From Clostridiales bacterium (GTDB taxonomy: Bacteria; Bacillota; Clostridia; Oscillospirales; Oscillospiraceae), in the NCBI GenBank assembly GCA_022772525.1, contig JALFAD010000059.1:28490-92489 (forward strand): a stretch of 64,000 bases of DNA, read 5' to 3'. Position 1 is the stretch's first letter; each line of letters starts with the position of its first letter. Shown piece by piece: positions 1-7,588 of the stretch. The notes beneath the pieces are model-generated. The model did no database searches. It saw only the letters and a list, made by a program, of their open reading frames with translations, and was not told where the DNA came from. The position numbers and the translations under genes were made by a program.

Positions 1-1
1 A

Positions 2-787
2 AACCTGGAAGCACTGAGCTCCCTGTCCGTTCTGGGGGCCTGGCTGGGCATCCTCGCCTATGCGCTTCACATCTATCTGGATTTCTCCGCCTATTCCGAC
101 ATGGCCATTGGCATGGGCCAGATGCTGGGACTGCATTACCCCGAAAACTTCAACTATCCCTATATCTCCCGAACCGTTACGGAATTCTGGCGGCGGTGGC
201 ATATTTCCCTGAGCACCTTTTTCCGGGACTATGTCTACATTCCCCTGGGCGGAAGCCGGTGCAGCGTGCCGCGAATGGTACGCAACACCTTCATCGTCTG
301 GGCGCTCACCGGCCTGTGGCACGGCGCCAGCTGGAACTTTGTGTTGTGGGGACTGTGGTTCTTTGTTTTTTTAATGCTGGAACGGGCGGGTCTGAAAAAG
401 CTGCTGGAGAAAATTCCGATACTATCCAACCTGTATCTTCTGGTGGTGGTTGCCGTGGGCTGGGTCATCTTCCGGTTTACGGATATCCGCCTGGGCTTGA
501 CGCTGGTGAGATCCATGTTTGGCTTAAACGGAAATCCTTTGACAGAATTTACCGCGGAAATACAGCTGCAGAGCAATCTGTTCCTGCTGCTGGCTGCCGC
601 CGTGGCATCCGTGCCGCTGATGAAGCATTTGAAAGAGAAACTGGAAGTACTGGTTTCCTGCCAGAGATCCTTGGAAACGGTATGGAACGTGGTTGTCTAT
701 TCCGTGATCCCGGTGGTGCTTTTGCTGCTTTCTACTGCCTGTCTGGTAGGGAACAGCTACAATCCATTCATCTATTTCCGATTTTGA
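2..787 (+). CDS. MBOAT family O-acyltransferase (AlgI/DltB-like), 5' truncated by window
   Basis: The reading frame is open from base 2, so the start lies outside the window and 261 residues are visible; the family is usually about 460-500 residues. This is a polytopic membrane enzyme that moves acyl groups (often acetyl) across the membrane onto an extracellular polymer. The visible part has the WRRWHISLSTFFRDY block, the YIPLGG motif, and GLWHGASWNF, which carries the conserved MBOAT histidine, followed by several hydrophobic helices. The stop is 17 bases before a DHHW/AlgX-like gene, the usual partner that completes the acyl transfer outside the cell. The acyl acceptor polymer cannot be told from sequence. 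Confidence 0.9.
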   Translation, partial: NLEALSSLSVLGAWLGILAYALHIYLDFSAYSDMAIGMGQMLGLHYPENFNYPYISRTVTEFWRRWHISLSTFFRDYVYIPLGGSRCSVPRMVRNTFIVWALTGLWHGASWNFVLWGLWFFVFLMLERAGLKKLLEKIPILSNLYLLVVVAVGWVIFRFTDIRLGLTLVRSMFGLNGNPLTEFTAEIQLQSNLFLLLAAAVASVPLMKHLKEKLEVLVSCQRSLETVWNVVVYSVIPVVLLLLSTACLVGNSYNPFIYFRF

Positions 788-804
788 GGAGGGAATTCAT
801 ACTT

Positions 805-2160
805 ATGTGTCAAAAGCCGATCAAGCCCGGAAAGAAATATGCCCTGCCCTTTTTTCTGGTATTGGCACTGCTGACGGCTGTTTCCCTGATTGTCCCTCTT
901 CGTCCGACGTTTTCCTACAGCGAAAAGCGCGAGCTGACGAAATTTCCGGCGTTTTCTGTGGAAGCGCTGCTATCCGGGGAATATTTTGACGATATTACTC
1001 TGTGGTTTTCCGATACCTTTCCCGGCCGGGAACAGTGGCTGGATGTATCCCAGTCCATGGCTTCCCTGCACGGCTATTCCAAAATTGCCATCGCCGGCGC
1101 GTTGGACGAAATGGAGGTAATCCCCAGTTCTCCAGAGCCGGAAACACCGGCCGCCGTTTCGGCAGCTACCGAAGCCCGGGAAGAAGCCGCCCGAAGCGAG
1201 ACGGCTGATGCCGGCGCGTCCGATGTCACAGAAGCATCCGGCAGCGCGGGCGCACCCGAGATCGATGTCAACGAGATCTATCTTGGAAAAGCGATCCAAA
1301 TCGGTGATGCCGGCTATAATCAGCTGAGCATTTCCACAGCTATGAGCGATAAATACGCCAAAACCATCAGTGCCTTTGCCGACCGCATGGCTCAGGAAGG
1401 CATTCGCGTTATCAGTGCGCCGGCGCCTACTGCTATCGGCATTATGGTGGATGATTCGTATTTAACACAGCTGCGCTGCACCCCTCAAGACGAGATGCTG
1501 GACTACATGCACGGTCAAATGAGTGACAACGTGCTGAAGGTCGACACAGTCCGCAAGCTTCAGGCCCACAACGGGGAATACATCTATTACCGCACGGATC
1601 ATCACTGGTCCGCGCTGGGTGCCTACTATGCCTACCAGGCTCTGTGCGAGGCTGCCGGCATGGAGCCTGTGGCCCTGGAGGACATGGAATACAAAAATCA
1701 GGGGGAAATGATCGGTTCCATCTACGGCAAGGTTCCCTATCCGAAACGACTGAAAAAGGATGAGTTGGAGTGCTGGATCCCCCAGGGCAACATCACCATG
1801 TACCTCAGCGAGACCACGTTTTCTGAATTTCCAATGATCCGGGATGTATCCAACGAAAAATCAGAAGGGAAATACTGTGCCTTTCTGGCTGCCGACGCGC
1901 CCATTGTCCATATTGTCAATGACGATATCCCGGATGGCCCCAACTGTCTGGTGGTAAAGGACTCCTTCGGTAACTGCTACGTTCCCTATCTGAGCCAGAA
2001 TTACCACAATGTTTATGCCATTGACTACCGCAAGTACTGGAAGTACAGTATGGCGGATTTTGCCCGAAAGTTCAACATTGATGATGTGATCATCGCGCCG
2101 TACATGATTGCCACCCAGGCCACCGACGCCAACGAATGGTTCCAGGCCCACTTCCGCTGA
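805..2160 (+). CDS. DHHW family protein (AlgX/AlgJ-like SGNH-fold partner of MBOAT)
   Basis: This 451-residue protein has one N-terminal membrane segment (about residues 14-36) and an extracytoplasmic domain. The motif TDHHWSALG near residues 264-272 gives the family its name and matches the catalytic Asp-His pair of AlgX/AlgJ-type SGNH hydrolases; KDSFGN near residue 385 fits the serine block. An Ala/Glu/Ser-rich insert lies at about residues 105-150 and is probably a flexible linker. The start is ATG 805, with GAGGAGGG upstream; the frame stays open further upstream but that part is antisense-like filler inside the MBOAT gene. Inferred role: it takes the acyl group delivered by the MBOAT protein and places it on a surface polysaccharide. 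Confidence 0.85.
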   Translation: MCQKPIKPGKKYALPFFLVLALLTAVSLIVPLRPTFSYSEKRELTKFPAFSVEALLSGEYFDDITLWFSDTFPGREQWLDVSQSMASLHGYSKIAIAGALDEMEVIPSSPEPETPAAVSAATEAREEAARSETADAGASDVTEASGSAGAPEIDVNEIYLGKAIQIGDAGYNQLSISTAMSDKYAKTISAFADRMAQEGIRVISAPAPTAIGIMVDDSYLTQLRCTPQDEMLDYMHGQMSDNVLKVDTVRKLQAHNGEYIYYRTDHHWSALGAYYAYQALCEAAGMEPVALEDMEYKNQGEMIGSIYGKVPYPKRLKKDELECWIPQGNITMYLSETTFSEFPMIRDVSNEKSEGKYCAFLAADAPIVHIVNDDIPDGPNCLVVKDSFGNCYVPYLSQNYHNVYAIDYRKYWKYSMADFARKFNIDDVIIAPYMIATQATDANEWFQAHFR

Positions 2161-2162
2161 CA

Positions 2163-2290
2163 CTTATTCGGCATCTTCTTCGCTTTTCACAGTAGATTGG
2201 GAAGTTTAGCGTATTGCTGTGATAGCCTTTGACGGTTCTTGGGGACAGCCGCCGAAGCTGGCAGTCCAAAATAAACTCATTATGAGATAT
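2163..2290 (-). pseudogene. Relic of a tyrosine recombinase N-terminal (core-binding) domain
   Basis: On the minus strand one frame reads FILDCQLRRLSPRTVKGY followed by HSNTLNFPIYCEK. This is the SAM-like core-binding domain typical of phage-type integrases, where 'LSPRTI.SY...L..F' is characteristic. Only about 35 residues remain; the catalytic domain is absent and the frame runs into the end of the DHHW gene. It sits about 280 bases from tRNA-Asp, a common integration target, so it is probably the scar of a lost element. The rest of 2161-2571 holds only this relic, a hairpin and the tRNA promoter. Confidence 0.55.
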
Positions 2291-2419
2291 GGTAAATGCT
2301 TGAGTATACGGCAGATATACTGGGGCAACACCGCACAATGGGAACTGCGGGCTTCGGCGGATCTTTTGCCCCATTATGCGGTGCTGCCCTGGGAAATTCC
2401 TCCATAGAGGAAAGGCTTT

Positions 2420-2448
2420 CCGAAACCGCTCCTGCGGAGCGGTTTCGG
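2420..2448. repeat. Perfect 13-bp inverted repeat (hairpin)
   Basis: CCGAAACCGCTCC and its exact reverse complement are separated by TGC. No T-run follows on either strand, so it does not look like a normal intrinsic terminator; it lies in the integrase-relic region. Confidence 0.8.
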
Positions 2449-2530
2449 AGTACACACGCTTTCGTGCTTTTCATAATACGCAAAGCACTCACCTTTTTAC
2501 GCTTAATCGCTTCTATCTCAAAAATACCTC

Positions 2531-2559
2531 TTTACAAACCGGGGAATCCATGCTATAAT
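2531..2559 (+). promoter_or_regulatory. Sigma-A promoter of tRNA-Asp
   Basis: TTTACA (2531-2536) and TATAAT (2554-2559) are 17 bases apart, with an extended TG just before the -10. It lies 12 bases before the tRNA. Confidence 0.8.
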
Positions 2560-2571
2560 CCCGTCAGTTCT

Positions 2572-2648
2572 GGCCCGGTGGTGCAGTCGGTTAGCACGCC
2601 AGCCTGTCACGCTGGAGGTCGACGGTTCGAGTCCGTTCCGGGTCGCCA
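2572..2648 (+). tRNA. tRNA-Asp (GTC)
   Basis: The 77-base gene folds as a complete cloverleaf: a 7-bp acceptor stem GGCCCGG/CCGGGTC with one G-U pair, anticodon stem CCAGC/GCTGG with loop CTGTCAC giving anticodon GTC, and a GTTCGAGTC T-arm. The discriminator is G and CCA is encoded. It has its own promoter and terminator, so it is a single-gene transcript. Confidence 0.97.
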
Positions 2649-2652
2649 TAGA

Positions 2653-2680
2653 AAAGCCATCCGTTTGGATGGCTTTCTTC
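2653..2680 (+). terminator. Intrinsic terminator of tRNA-Asp
   Basis: Ten-base stem AAAGCCATCC / GGATGGCTTT with loop GTTT, followed by a T-rich tail, begins 4 bases after the tRNA CCA. Confidence 0.85.
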
Positions 2681-2852
2681 TATACTGGAAAGCAGTATTT
2701 CAGTTTGGAGCATTTCCTGCGGCTTGTTCTGCTTGTGAAATGTAATATTCATAAATTTATAAAAGAAAATTTTATTTTGGCTATGTCCTTTTTTTCCATT
2801 TTGTGTTATACTAGGAAAAGAAGCGTTATTTTGGAAAGGAGGGGTTTCCCGT

Positions 2853-4043
2853 ATGCGTTCTGTCCGTCAGATTTGCGGACTGTTGACCGCTTTGGCTCTC
2901 ATTGCTTCCACTGCAGCTCCCGCCCGGGCCGTGGAAGAGACAGACGTTTCCCCGGCTGAGGAATCTGCCGCCATGGGCGCGGCATATTACGTGGAAGCTC
3001 CCTCCGATTCTGAAGACCCGGAGGTCATAACCTCCGCCACAGAGCCGGAGGAAACTGTGCCCGCGGAGACAGGGGCTGCGGAAACCGAGCCTGCCGAAAC
3101 GGAAACGGAGACAGATCGATTTGGCTGGACAGAGGTCTATACCCACGAGTTCCCCCTGTACTCCCAGTTGGACTATCCGAACACGCGCTATGGAAACGGC
3201 ACCGTCGCCACCAGCGGTTGCAGCATCACTTCCCTTGCCATGGTGGCCTCCTACCTGACGGGACATGCCTACTATCCGGACGAGCTGGCGGGCTACTTTG
3301 GCGGCTATGGGGAAAACAATGTGCAGCGCTTTGAATACGGCGCTCAGCAGCTTCAGCTTCCCATTCACAAGGCAGATACCATTCTCGATGTTTTCGCCGC
3401 TCTGAAAAATGGCGATGTGGCGGTTCTTTTGATGAACCATATGTCGATTTTTACCGATACTCAGCATTTCATTGTGCTGACCGGTATCAACGAGGAAACC
3501 GGAAAGATCATGGTCTATGACTCCTATCCGCCCAACTATGGGAAATGGGACTTAAAACGTGGCTTCGTAGAAGGATTTGAGGAAAAAGACCTGATGCTTG
3601 GCTACCATGGCGGCTGGATCTTCAACGTCCGGGGAATGCCGGAGGTTCCCTTCATTTACACGGAGGAAAAGCCCGACGTGGAACCCCGATACCCCGGTGT
3701 GGAGCTGACCTGGGAGCAGCAGCAGCTGCTGGCGAAGCTCATCTGGCTGGAAGCCCGGGGCGAATCCAAGGAGGGGCAGCAGGCCGTTGCCGAGGTGGTT
3801 CTCAACCGTCTTGTCTCCGGCAAATTCGGCGACACACTGGAAGAAGTGATTTACGGCGAGGGTCAATTCCGAACGACCCCGTTCCTGGATGAGGCCGAAG
3901 CCTGGCAGGCGCAGTATGAAGCCATTGACGATGCGTTGGAAGGCCCTTACATACTTCCGATGGATGTGATGTACTTCGCGACCTACCCGGAGAACGATCA
4001 GGTGTGGGGAAAAATCGGCGGACATATTTTCTGCTATGGATAA
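2853..4043 (+). CDS. Secreted C39-like peptidase / SleB-like cell-wall hydrolase fusion
   Basis: This 396-residue protein begins with a Sec signal peptide ending near residue 26 (APARA), then an acidic, proline- and threonine-rich linker (about 27-90). A papain-like C39_2-type domain follows (about 95-235), with Cys123 in TSGCSITSL, His205 in QHFIVLTG, and an Asp in the YDSYPP turn. The C-terminal 110 residues match the SleB/CwlJ-type hydrolase family, with the Glu of WLEARGES at residue 300 and a terminal GGHIFCYG block. The start follows AAAGGAGG. It likely acts outside the membrane on peptides or peptidoglycan; whether it is linked to spores or to vegetative wall turnover is open. Confidence 0.85.
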   Translation: MRSVRQICGLLTALALIASTAAPARAVEETDVSPAEESAAMGAAYYVEAPSDSEDPEVITSATEPEETVPAETGAAETEPAETETETDRFGWTEVYTHEFPLYSQLDYPNTRYGNGTVATSGCSITSLAMVASYLTGHAYYPDELAGYFGGYGENNVQRFEYGAQQLQLPIHKADTILDVFAALKNGDVAVLLMNHMSIFTDTQHFIVLTGINEETGKIMVYDSYPPNYGKWDLKRGFVEGFEEKDLMLGYHGGWIFNVRGMPEVPFIYTEEKPDVEPRYPGVELTWEQQQLLAKLIWLEARGESKEGQQAVAEVVLNRLVSGKFGDTLEEVIYGEGQFRTTPFLDEAEAWQAQYEAIDDALEGPYILPMDVMYFATYPENDQVWGKIGGHIFCYG

Positions 4044-4050
4044 CGATTTG

Positions 4051-4081
4051 CGGCAGGCACGTCATGTGCCTGCCGTTTTTT
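4051..4081 (+). terminator. Intrinsic terminator
   Basis: CGGCAGGCAC / GTGCCTGCCG stem with loop GTCAT followed by six T, 8 bases after the stop of the C39/SleB gene. Confidence 0.9.
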
Positions 4082-4145
4082 CTGTCGTATCCGAAACCAC
4101 CGCACCGGAATCGCATCCGCCGCGATAATTGGAATTTTATTCGTA

Positions 4146-4688
4146 TCATTCCTCCCCCAGCGTCACCAGCCGGGGGCTGTGCTCCATGGCGGGAAGGATT
4201 TTCTCCAGCAGATCCGACATGTGTAACCGCAGGGAGGACGTATTGATACAGGGGTGGCAGCCAAAGAATTCGCCCTTCACCACCTCCGCGTCCATCAGCA
4301 GCTCCACTTTGTGTTCATGGTCATTCATCAGGCCCAGCACGCTGACGGAACCGGGGGTGATGTCCAGCAGGGCCAGCATGTCCTCCGCAGAGGCAAAGCT
4401 CAAGCGGGAGGAACCGATTTCCTTCGACAGCACACTGGTCTTAAAGTGCTTTTCTCCGGGCAGCATCAGCAGATAGAACTTCGTCTTCTGGCGGTTGCAC
4501 AGCAGCAGGTTCTTGCAGATTACCGCGTTCAGTGTCCGGTCGATTTCCTCGCAGGCCTCCATGGTCATGGCAGGCTCGTGGTCAATTCTCTGGTATTCGA
4601 CACCCAGACTGTCCAGCAGATCATAGCAGCGAATTTCCTTGGCAAGCCGCCCTGTGCAGTCGGCGGGGCGTCCATTTTGCAGTTCCAT
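4146..4688 (-). CDS. YbaK/ProX-type aminoacyl-tRNA deacylase (prolyl-tRNA editing, PrdX-like)
   Basis: This 180-residue protein belongs to the YbaK/ProXp editing family, which hydrolyses mischarged Ala- or Cys-tRNA(Pro) in the cytosol. Typical features are the N-terminal HEPAMTMEACEEI segment, KNLLLCNRQ, the LMLPGEKHFKT strand, GSVSVLGLMND and the closing GCHPCINTSSL block, which is characteristic of the freestanding PrdX/ProX-deacylase group. The start ATG follows AGGAGAAAGAGAT. It is the last gene of a three-gene minus-strand run (TrmH methylase, GNAT, this gene) with gaps of about 10 bases, so the three are probably cotranscribed. Confidence 0.85.
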   Translation of the reverse strand: MELQNGRPADCTGRLAKEIRCYDLLDSLGVEYQRIDHEPAMTMEACEEIDRTLNAVICKNLLLCNRQKTKFYLLMLPGEKHFKTSVLSKEIGSSRLSFASAEDMLALLDITPGSVSVLGLMNDHEHKVELLMDAEVVKGEFFGCHPCINTSSLRLHMSDLLEKILPAMEHSPRLVTLGEE

Positions 4689-4699
4689 ATCTCTTTCTC

Positions 4700-5245
4700 C
4701 TATAGCTCTTTCATCATCAGAATGCTCTTGCTGGAGGAGCCGTCCTTCAGGCGGTATGCGTCCGGTACTTCGGCAATCTGTCGGAAACCCATTTTCTCAT
4801 AAAGATGGCGTGCCCGCTGGTTTCCCTCAATGTAGTCCAGCTCCAAATAGGCCAGCCCTCGCGCCCTTGCCAGCGCAATCATCTCCGTAAACAAGGCCGT
4901 TCCGATGCCCAGCCCCCAGAATTTCCGGAGCAGGCCGATGGCAACGCTGCCCCGATGGCGGGTCTTGATTCGGCGGTTCATGGTCAGCATCGCGTTTCCC
5001 GCCAAGCGGTCCTCCACGAAGCAGCAGGGCATCACCTGATCCGGGCTGTTCAGAATGTCATCGATGAAAGCCGCCTCCCCCGCCGCATCCATGGTGCACT
5101 CCTCGGGATAACGAAGCAGAAAGTCAGTCTCTGCGGCGGTTGTCTTCATGAAAGCCACCATTTCGGCGGCATCGCCGGGCTGGGCGCTGCGCAGGATGGC
5201 TTCCCTGCCATCCTTTAAGCGGATGGTTTTCTCGGCAAGTTCCAT
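4700..5245 (-). CDS. GNAT family N-acetyltransferase
   Basis: This 181-residue protein has the acetyl-CoA binding segment RKFWGLGIGTALFTEMI (motif A, R-x-x-G-x-G type) in the middle and the ARHLYEKMGFR motif near the C-terminus, both typical of GNAT enzymes. The N-terminal FMKTTAAETDFLLRYPEE is seen in many small-molecule acetyltransferases annotated only as GNAT. The substrate is unknown. It starts 9 bases after the TrmH stop with GAGGTGAAACT as ribosome site and is probably translated from the same transcript. Confidence 0.85.
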   Translation of the reverse strand: MELAEKTIRLKDGREAILRSAQPGDAAEMVAFMKTTAAETDFLLRYPEECTMDAAGEAAFIDDILNSPDQVMPCCFVEDRLAGNAMLTMNRRIKTRHRGSVAIGLLRKFWGLGIGTALFTEMIALARARGLAYLELDYIEGNQRARHLYEKMGFRQIAEVPDAYRLKDGSSSKSILMMKEL

Positions 5246-5254
5246 AGTTTCACC

Positions 5255-6067
5255 TCATTTTCTCAGCTGCCAGAAGGCCACGGCGCTGGCAGCGGCAACA
5301 TTCAGAGAGTCCACCCCGTGATACATGGGGATTTTTACGGTGTAATCACAGCTTGCGATGGTGGTGTCCGTCAGGCCGTCGCCCTCGCTGCCCAGCAGCA
5401 GCGCGATTCTTTCCTCCGCCATCAGATTTGAGTCATCGATGGAGACAGAGTTGTCGCTGAGGGCCAGCGCGGCGGTTTTGAAGCCCAGTGCCTTCAGCTG
5501 CTGCATGCCCTTTTCGGGCCAGTCCCCGGTGTAGGCCCAGGGAATCTGGAACACCGTGCCCATGCTGACTCGGGCGCTACGGCGGTACAGGGGATTGCTG
5601 CACCCCGGTGTCAGCAGCACCGCGTCCATACCAAGCGCCGCGGCGGACCGGAAAATCGCGCCTACGTTGGTGGGATTCTGGACGTTTTCCAGAATGACCA
5701 CCCGGCTTGCCTCCCGGCAGATTTCTTCCATTGTCGGCAGCTTCGGGCGGCGCATGGCGCACAGTACGCCCCGGGTCAGGTGGTAGCCGGTGAGATTGCA
5801 CAGCACCTCCTCATCTGCGGTAAATACCGGGATGTCCGGGCATCGGGCAAGAATCTCCCGGGCGGAGCCGTCAATATCCTTGCGTTCCATCAGCAGCGAC
5901 ACCGGCTCACAGCCTCCGTCCAGCGCACGGCATATGACCTTGGGACTTTCGGCAATGAACATTCCCTTTGCCGGCTCAAACCGGTTTAACAGCTGGGCCT
6001 CGGTCAACCGGGCATACACGTCCAGCGCCGGATCGGAAAAGTCTGTGATCTCCACGATCTTCGCCAT
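5255..6067 (-). CDS. TrmH/SpoU family RNA 2'-O-methyltransferase
   Basis: The 270-residue product has an N-terminal RNA-binding region with the KGMFIAESPKVI block and a C-terminal SPOUT domain. The three SPOUT motifs are all visible: ENVQNPTNVGAIFRSAAALG (motif 1), LLLGSEGDGL (motif 2) and IPMYHGVDSLNVAAA (motif 3, with the SAM-binding knot). Such enzymes methylate ribose 2'-O in rRNA or tRNA; which nucleotide is not evident. It is the first gene of the minus-strand run and is divergent from thioredoxin. Confidence 0.88.
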   Translation of the reverse strand: MAKIVEITDFSDPALDVYARLTEAQLLNRFEPAKGMFIAESPKVICRALDGGCEPVSLLMERKDIDGSAREILARCPDIPVFTADEEVLCNLTGYHLTRGVLCAMRRPKLPTMEEICREASRVVILENVQNPTNVGAIFRSAAALGMDAVLLTPGCSNPLYRRSARVSMGTVFQIPWAYTGDWPEKGMQQLKALGFKTAALALSDNSVSIDDSNLMAEERIALLLGSEGDGLTDTTIASCDYTVKIPMYHGVDSLNVAAASAVAFWQLRK

Positions 6068-6130
6068 ACCCTCACCTCTGAATCAAACTTTTCCTATCTT
6101 ATCAGACTTAAGAGAAAAAGTCAAAGCGAA

Positions 6131-6172
6131 TGTGATTTTATCACAGAAAACGCCGGACGCTTGCTGTATAAT
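6131..6172 (+). promoter_or_regulatory. Putative trxA promoter region with a palindromic site
   Basis: A TGTGAT-TTT-ATCACA inverted repeat (6131-6145) lies in the divergent TrmH/trxA gap, 21 bases before a consensus TATAAT (6167-6172). No good -35 is seen at normal spacing. The palindrome could be an operator for either gene. Confidence 0.4.
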
Positions 6173-6210
6173 CAGGGCATAATAAAAGAAAAACCAAGGA
6201 GGGTACAGCA

Positions 6211-6516
6211 ATGTCTGTCATGAAGATTACGAAGGACAATTATCAGGAAGCCGTTTTGAACGCGGACCGGGAGGTTCTGCTGGATTTCTGGGCACCCTGG
6301 TGCGGCCCCTGCCGGATGGTCAGCCCCATTGTAGACGAAATCGCCGGGGAGCGGAAGGATATTCTGGTGGGCAAGGTCAACGTGGATGAAGAGATGGAAC
6401 TTGCCGCGCAGTTTCAGGTCACGAGCATTCCCACGCTGGTGGTTCTGAGAAACGGTCAGGTGGTGAACCGAGTGGTCGGAGCCAGACCCAAGGACGCCAT
6501 CCTTTCCCTGCTGTAA
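6211..6516 (+). CDS. trxA: Thioredoxin
   Basis: This 101-residue protein has the classic active site WAPWCGPC, with the redox cysteines at residues 31 and 34, the cis-proline loop TSIPT near residue 74 and the normal thioredoxin length. It reduces disulfides in cytosolic proteins and is itself reduced by thioredoxin reductase, which is not in this window. The start ATG follows AAGGAGGG. It is monocistronic, closed by a UUCG terminator directly after the stop. Confidence 0.95.
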   Translation: MSVMKITKDNYQEAVLNADREVLLDFWAPWCGPCRMVSPIVDEIAGERKDILVGKVNVDEEMELAAQFQVTSIPTLVVLRNGQVVNRVVGARPKDAILSLL

Positions 6517-6522
6517 TGAGGA

Positions 6523-6556
6523 CACCGCCCATCTTCGGATGGGCGGTGCCTTTCTG
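6523..6556 (+). terminator. Intrinsic terminator with UUCG tetraloop
   Basis: Eleven-base stem CACCGCCCATC / GATGGGCGGTG closed by a TTCG loop, followed by a T-rich tail, 6 bases after the trxA stop. Confidence 0.93.
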
Positions 6557-6651
6557 TTTGCTGAAATGCAGTTAATTTGTATAATTCCGGCTTCCGAAAT
6601 TATATAAAATGACAAATCTTATTCGCCGCAGAAAAAATCTGGGAAAATTTG

Positions 6652-6680
6652 TTTACATTTGTGTCGAAATCGGGTATAGT
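6652..6680 (+). promoter_or_regulatory. Sigma-A promoter of the folT-folC operon
   Basis: TTTACA (6652-6657) and TATAGT (6675-6680) are 17 bases apart. Transcription would start near 6687, just before the riboswitch aptamer. Confidence 0.7.
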
Positions 6681-6688
6681 GAACCGCG

Positions 6689-6785
6689 AACAGAGTAGGA
6701 GACCCCGCGTTAAGTGCCACCGGGACGGGGAGTTTGCCCGGAGGACGAAGGATTTTTCCACGATGAGGTCACCGCACCCGCTGTT
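6689..6785 (+). promoter_or_regulatory. Tetrahydrofolate (THF) riboswitch, folT-type
   Basis: The aptamer matches the known THF class: GAGTAGGAG, then CGCGTTAAGTG, GGGACGGGGAG, ACGAAGGA and GGTCACCGCACCCGCTG in the right order. The closing stem P1 is AACAG (6689-6693) with CTGTT (6781-6785). A GTTGC/GCAAC hairpin and then an intrinsic terminator (6905-6939) lie between aptamer and folT, so regulation is probably by premature termination when reduced folate is plentiful. The placement before a folate transporter and FolC agrees with established THF riboswitch regulons. Confidence 0.92.
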
Positions 6786-6904
6786 GCATATGGGATATCC
6801 TCCTTTATGTAGCAACGATACTCGGTCGGGCGAAGGCTTCGGCTGTGGGCTTTGTGTGCCCTGTTGTTGCTGCCTTTCCCCACGGGTCAGCCTAAATCTG
6901 TCAT

Positions 6905-6939
6905 ACACTCCCCGACGCCTTGCGCGCCGGGGTGTTTTT
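6905..6939 (+). terminator. Attenuator terminator of the THF riboswitch
   Basis: CAC-T-CCCCG pairs with CGGGGTG around a GCGC-rich loop and is followed by five T. It lies 120 bases after the aptamer and 65 bases before folT, the position of an expression platform. Confidence 0.75.
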
Positions 6940-7003
6940 GATTCGGCACCCCCGGGGCAGCGACAGGTCAGATGCGTTCGCAACATCAAAAGGAGGAATC
7001 TCT

Positions 7004-7567
7004 ATGAACAAATCAACCAGACCCTTTACCACCAAAACCCTCGCCTACTGCGCCCTGCTGGCAGCGCTCAGCGTTGTGCTGGCCCGGCTCATCATCCCCA
7101 TGCCCAACGTGACCACCCGGTTCTCCATCGAGGCGGTGCCCATTTTCCTTGCCGGTATGCTCTTTGGGCCCATGGCTGGCGGGCTGGTAGGCTTCAGCGC
7201 TGATCTGGTAGGCTGCCTGTTCTCCGGCTTCGGCTACAATCCCCTGTTCTGCCTGCCGCCTATTCTCTACGGTGTCTTCGGCGGCGTGTTCCGCCGGTAT
7301 CTGGCCGCAAATCCCACCCTGCCCCGTCTGGGTCTGTCCTTCCTGCCTCCCGTGGTAATCGGCTCCATCCTGTGGCAGAGCGCCGCGCTGTCCTTTGTCT
7401 ACAACAGCAAGGGCAGCTTTACCGCCAGCCTCATTTACTTCCTGTCCACCCGCTCTGTCCAGTTCGCCGTGACGCTGGTGCTGGATGTGCTGATTATTTA
7501 TCTCCTCCTGCGTACCCGGGTCTTTGAGCGTATGGGCATCTGGCCCCCTGTGGCAAAGGAAAAATAA
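7004..7567 (+). CDS. folT: Folate ECF transporter S component FolT
   Basis: This 187-residue integral membrane protein has about six hydrophobic helices and the N-terminal ALLAALSVVLARL helix typical of ECF substrate-binding subunits. It binds folate and docks to a shared EcfA-EcfA'-EcfT module, which is not in this window. The start ATG at 7004 follows AGGAGGAATCTCT; the upstream open frame is the riboswitch leader and is not coding. Assignment to folate rests on the THF riboswitch in front and folC 21 bases behind, plus the family look of the protein. Confidence 0.88.
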   Translation: MNKSTRPFTTKTLAYCALLAALSVVLARLIIPMPNVTTRFSIEAVPIFLAGMLFGPMAGGLVGFSADLVGCLFSGFGYNPLFCLPPILYGVFGGVFRRYLAANPTLPRLGLSFLPPVVIGSILWQSAALSFVYNSKGSFTASLIYFLSTRSVQFAVTLVLDVLIIYLLLRTRVFERMGIWPPVAKEK

Positions 7568-7588
7568 ACCCGAAAGGAACGAATCCCC

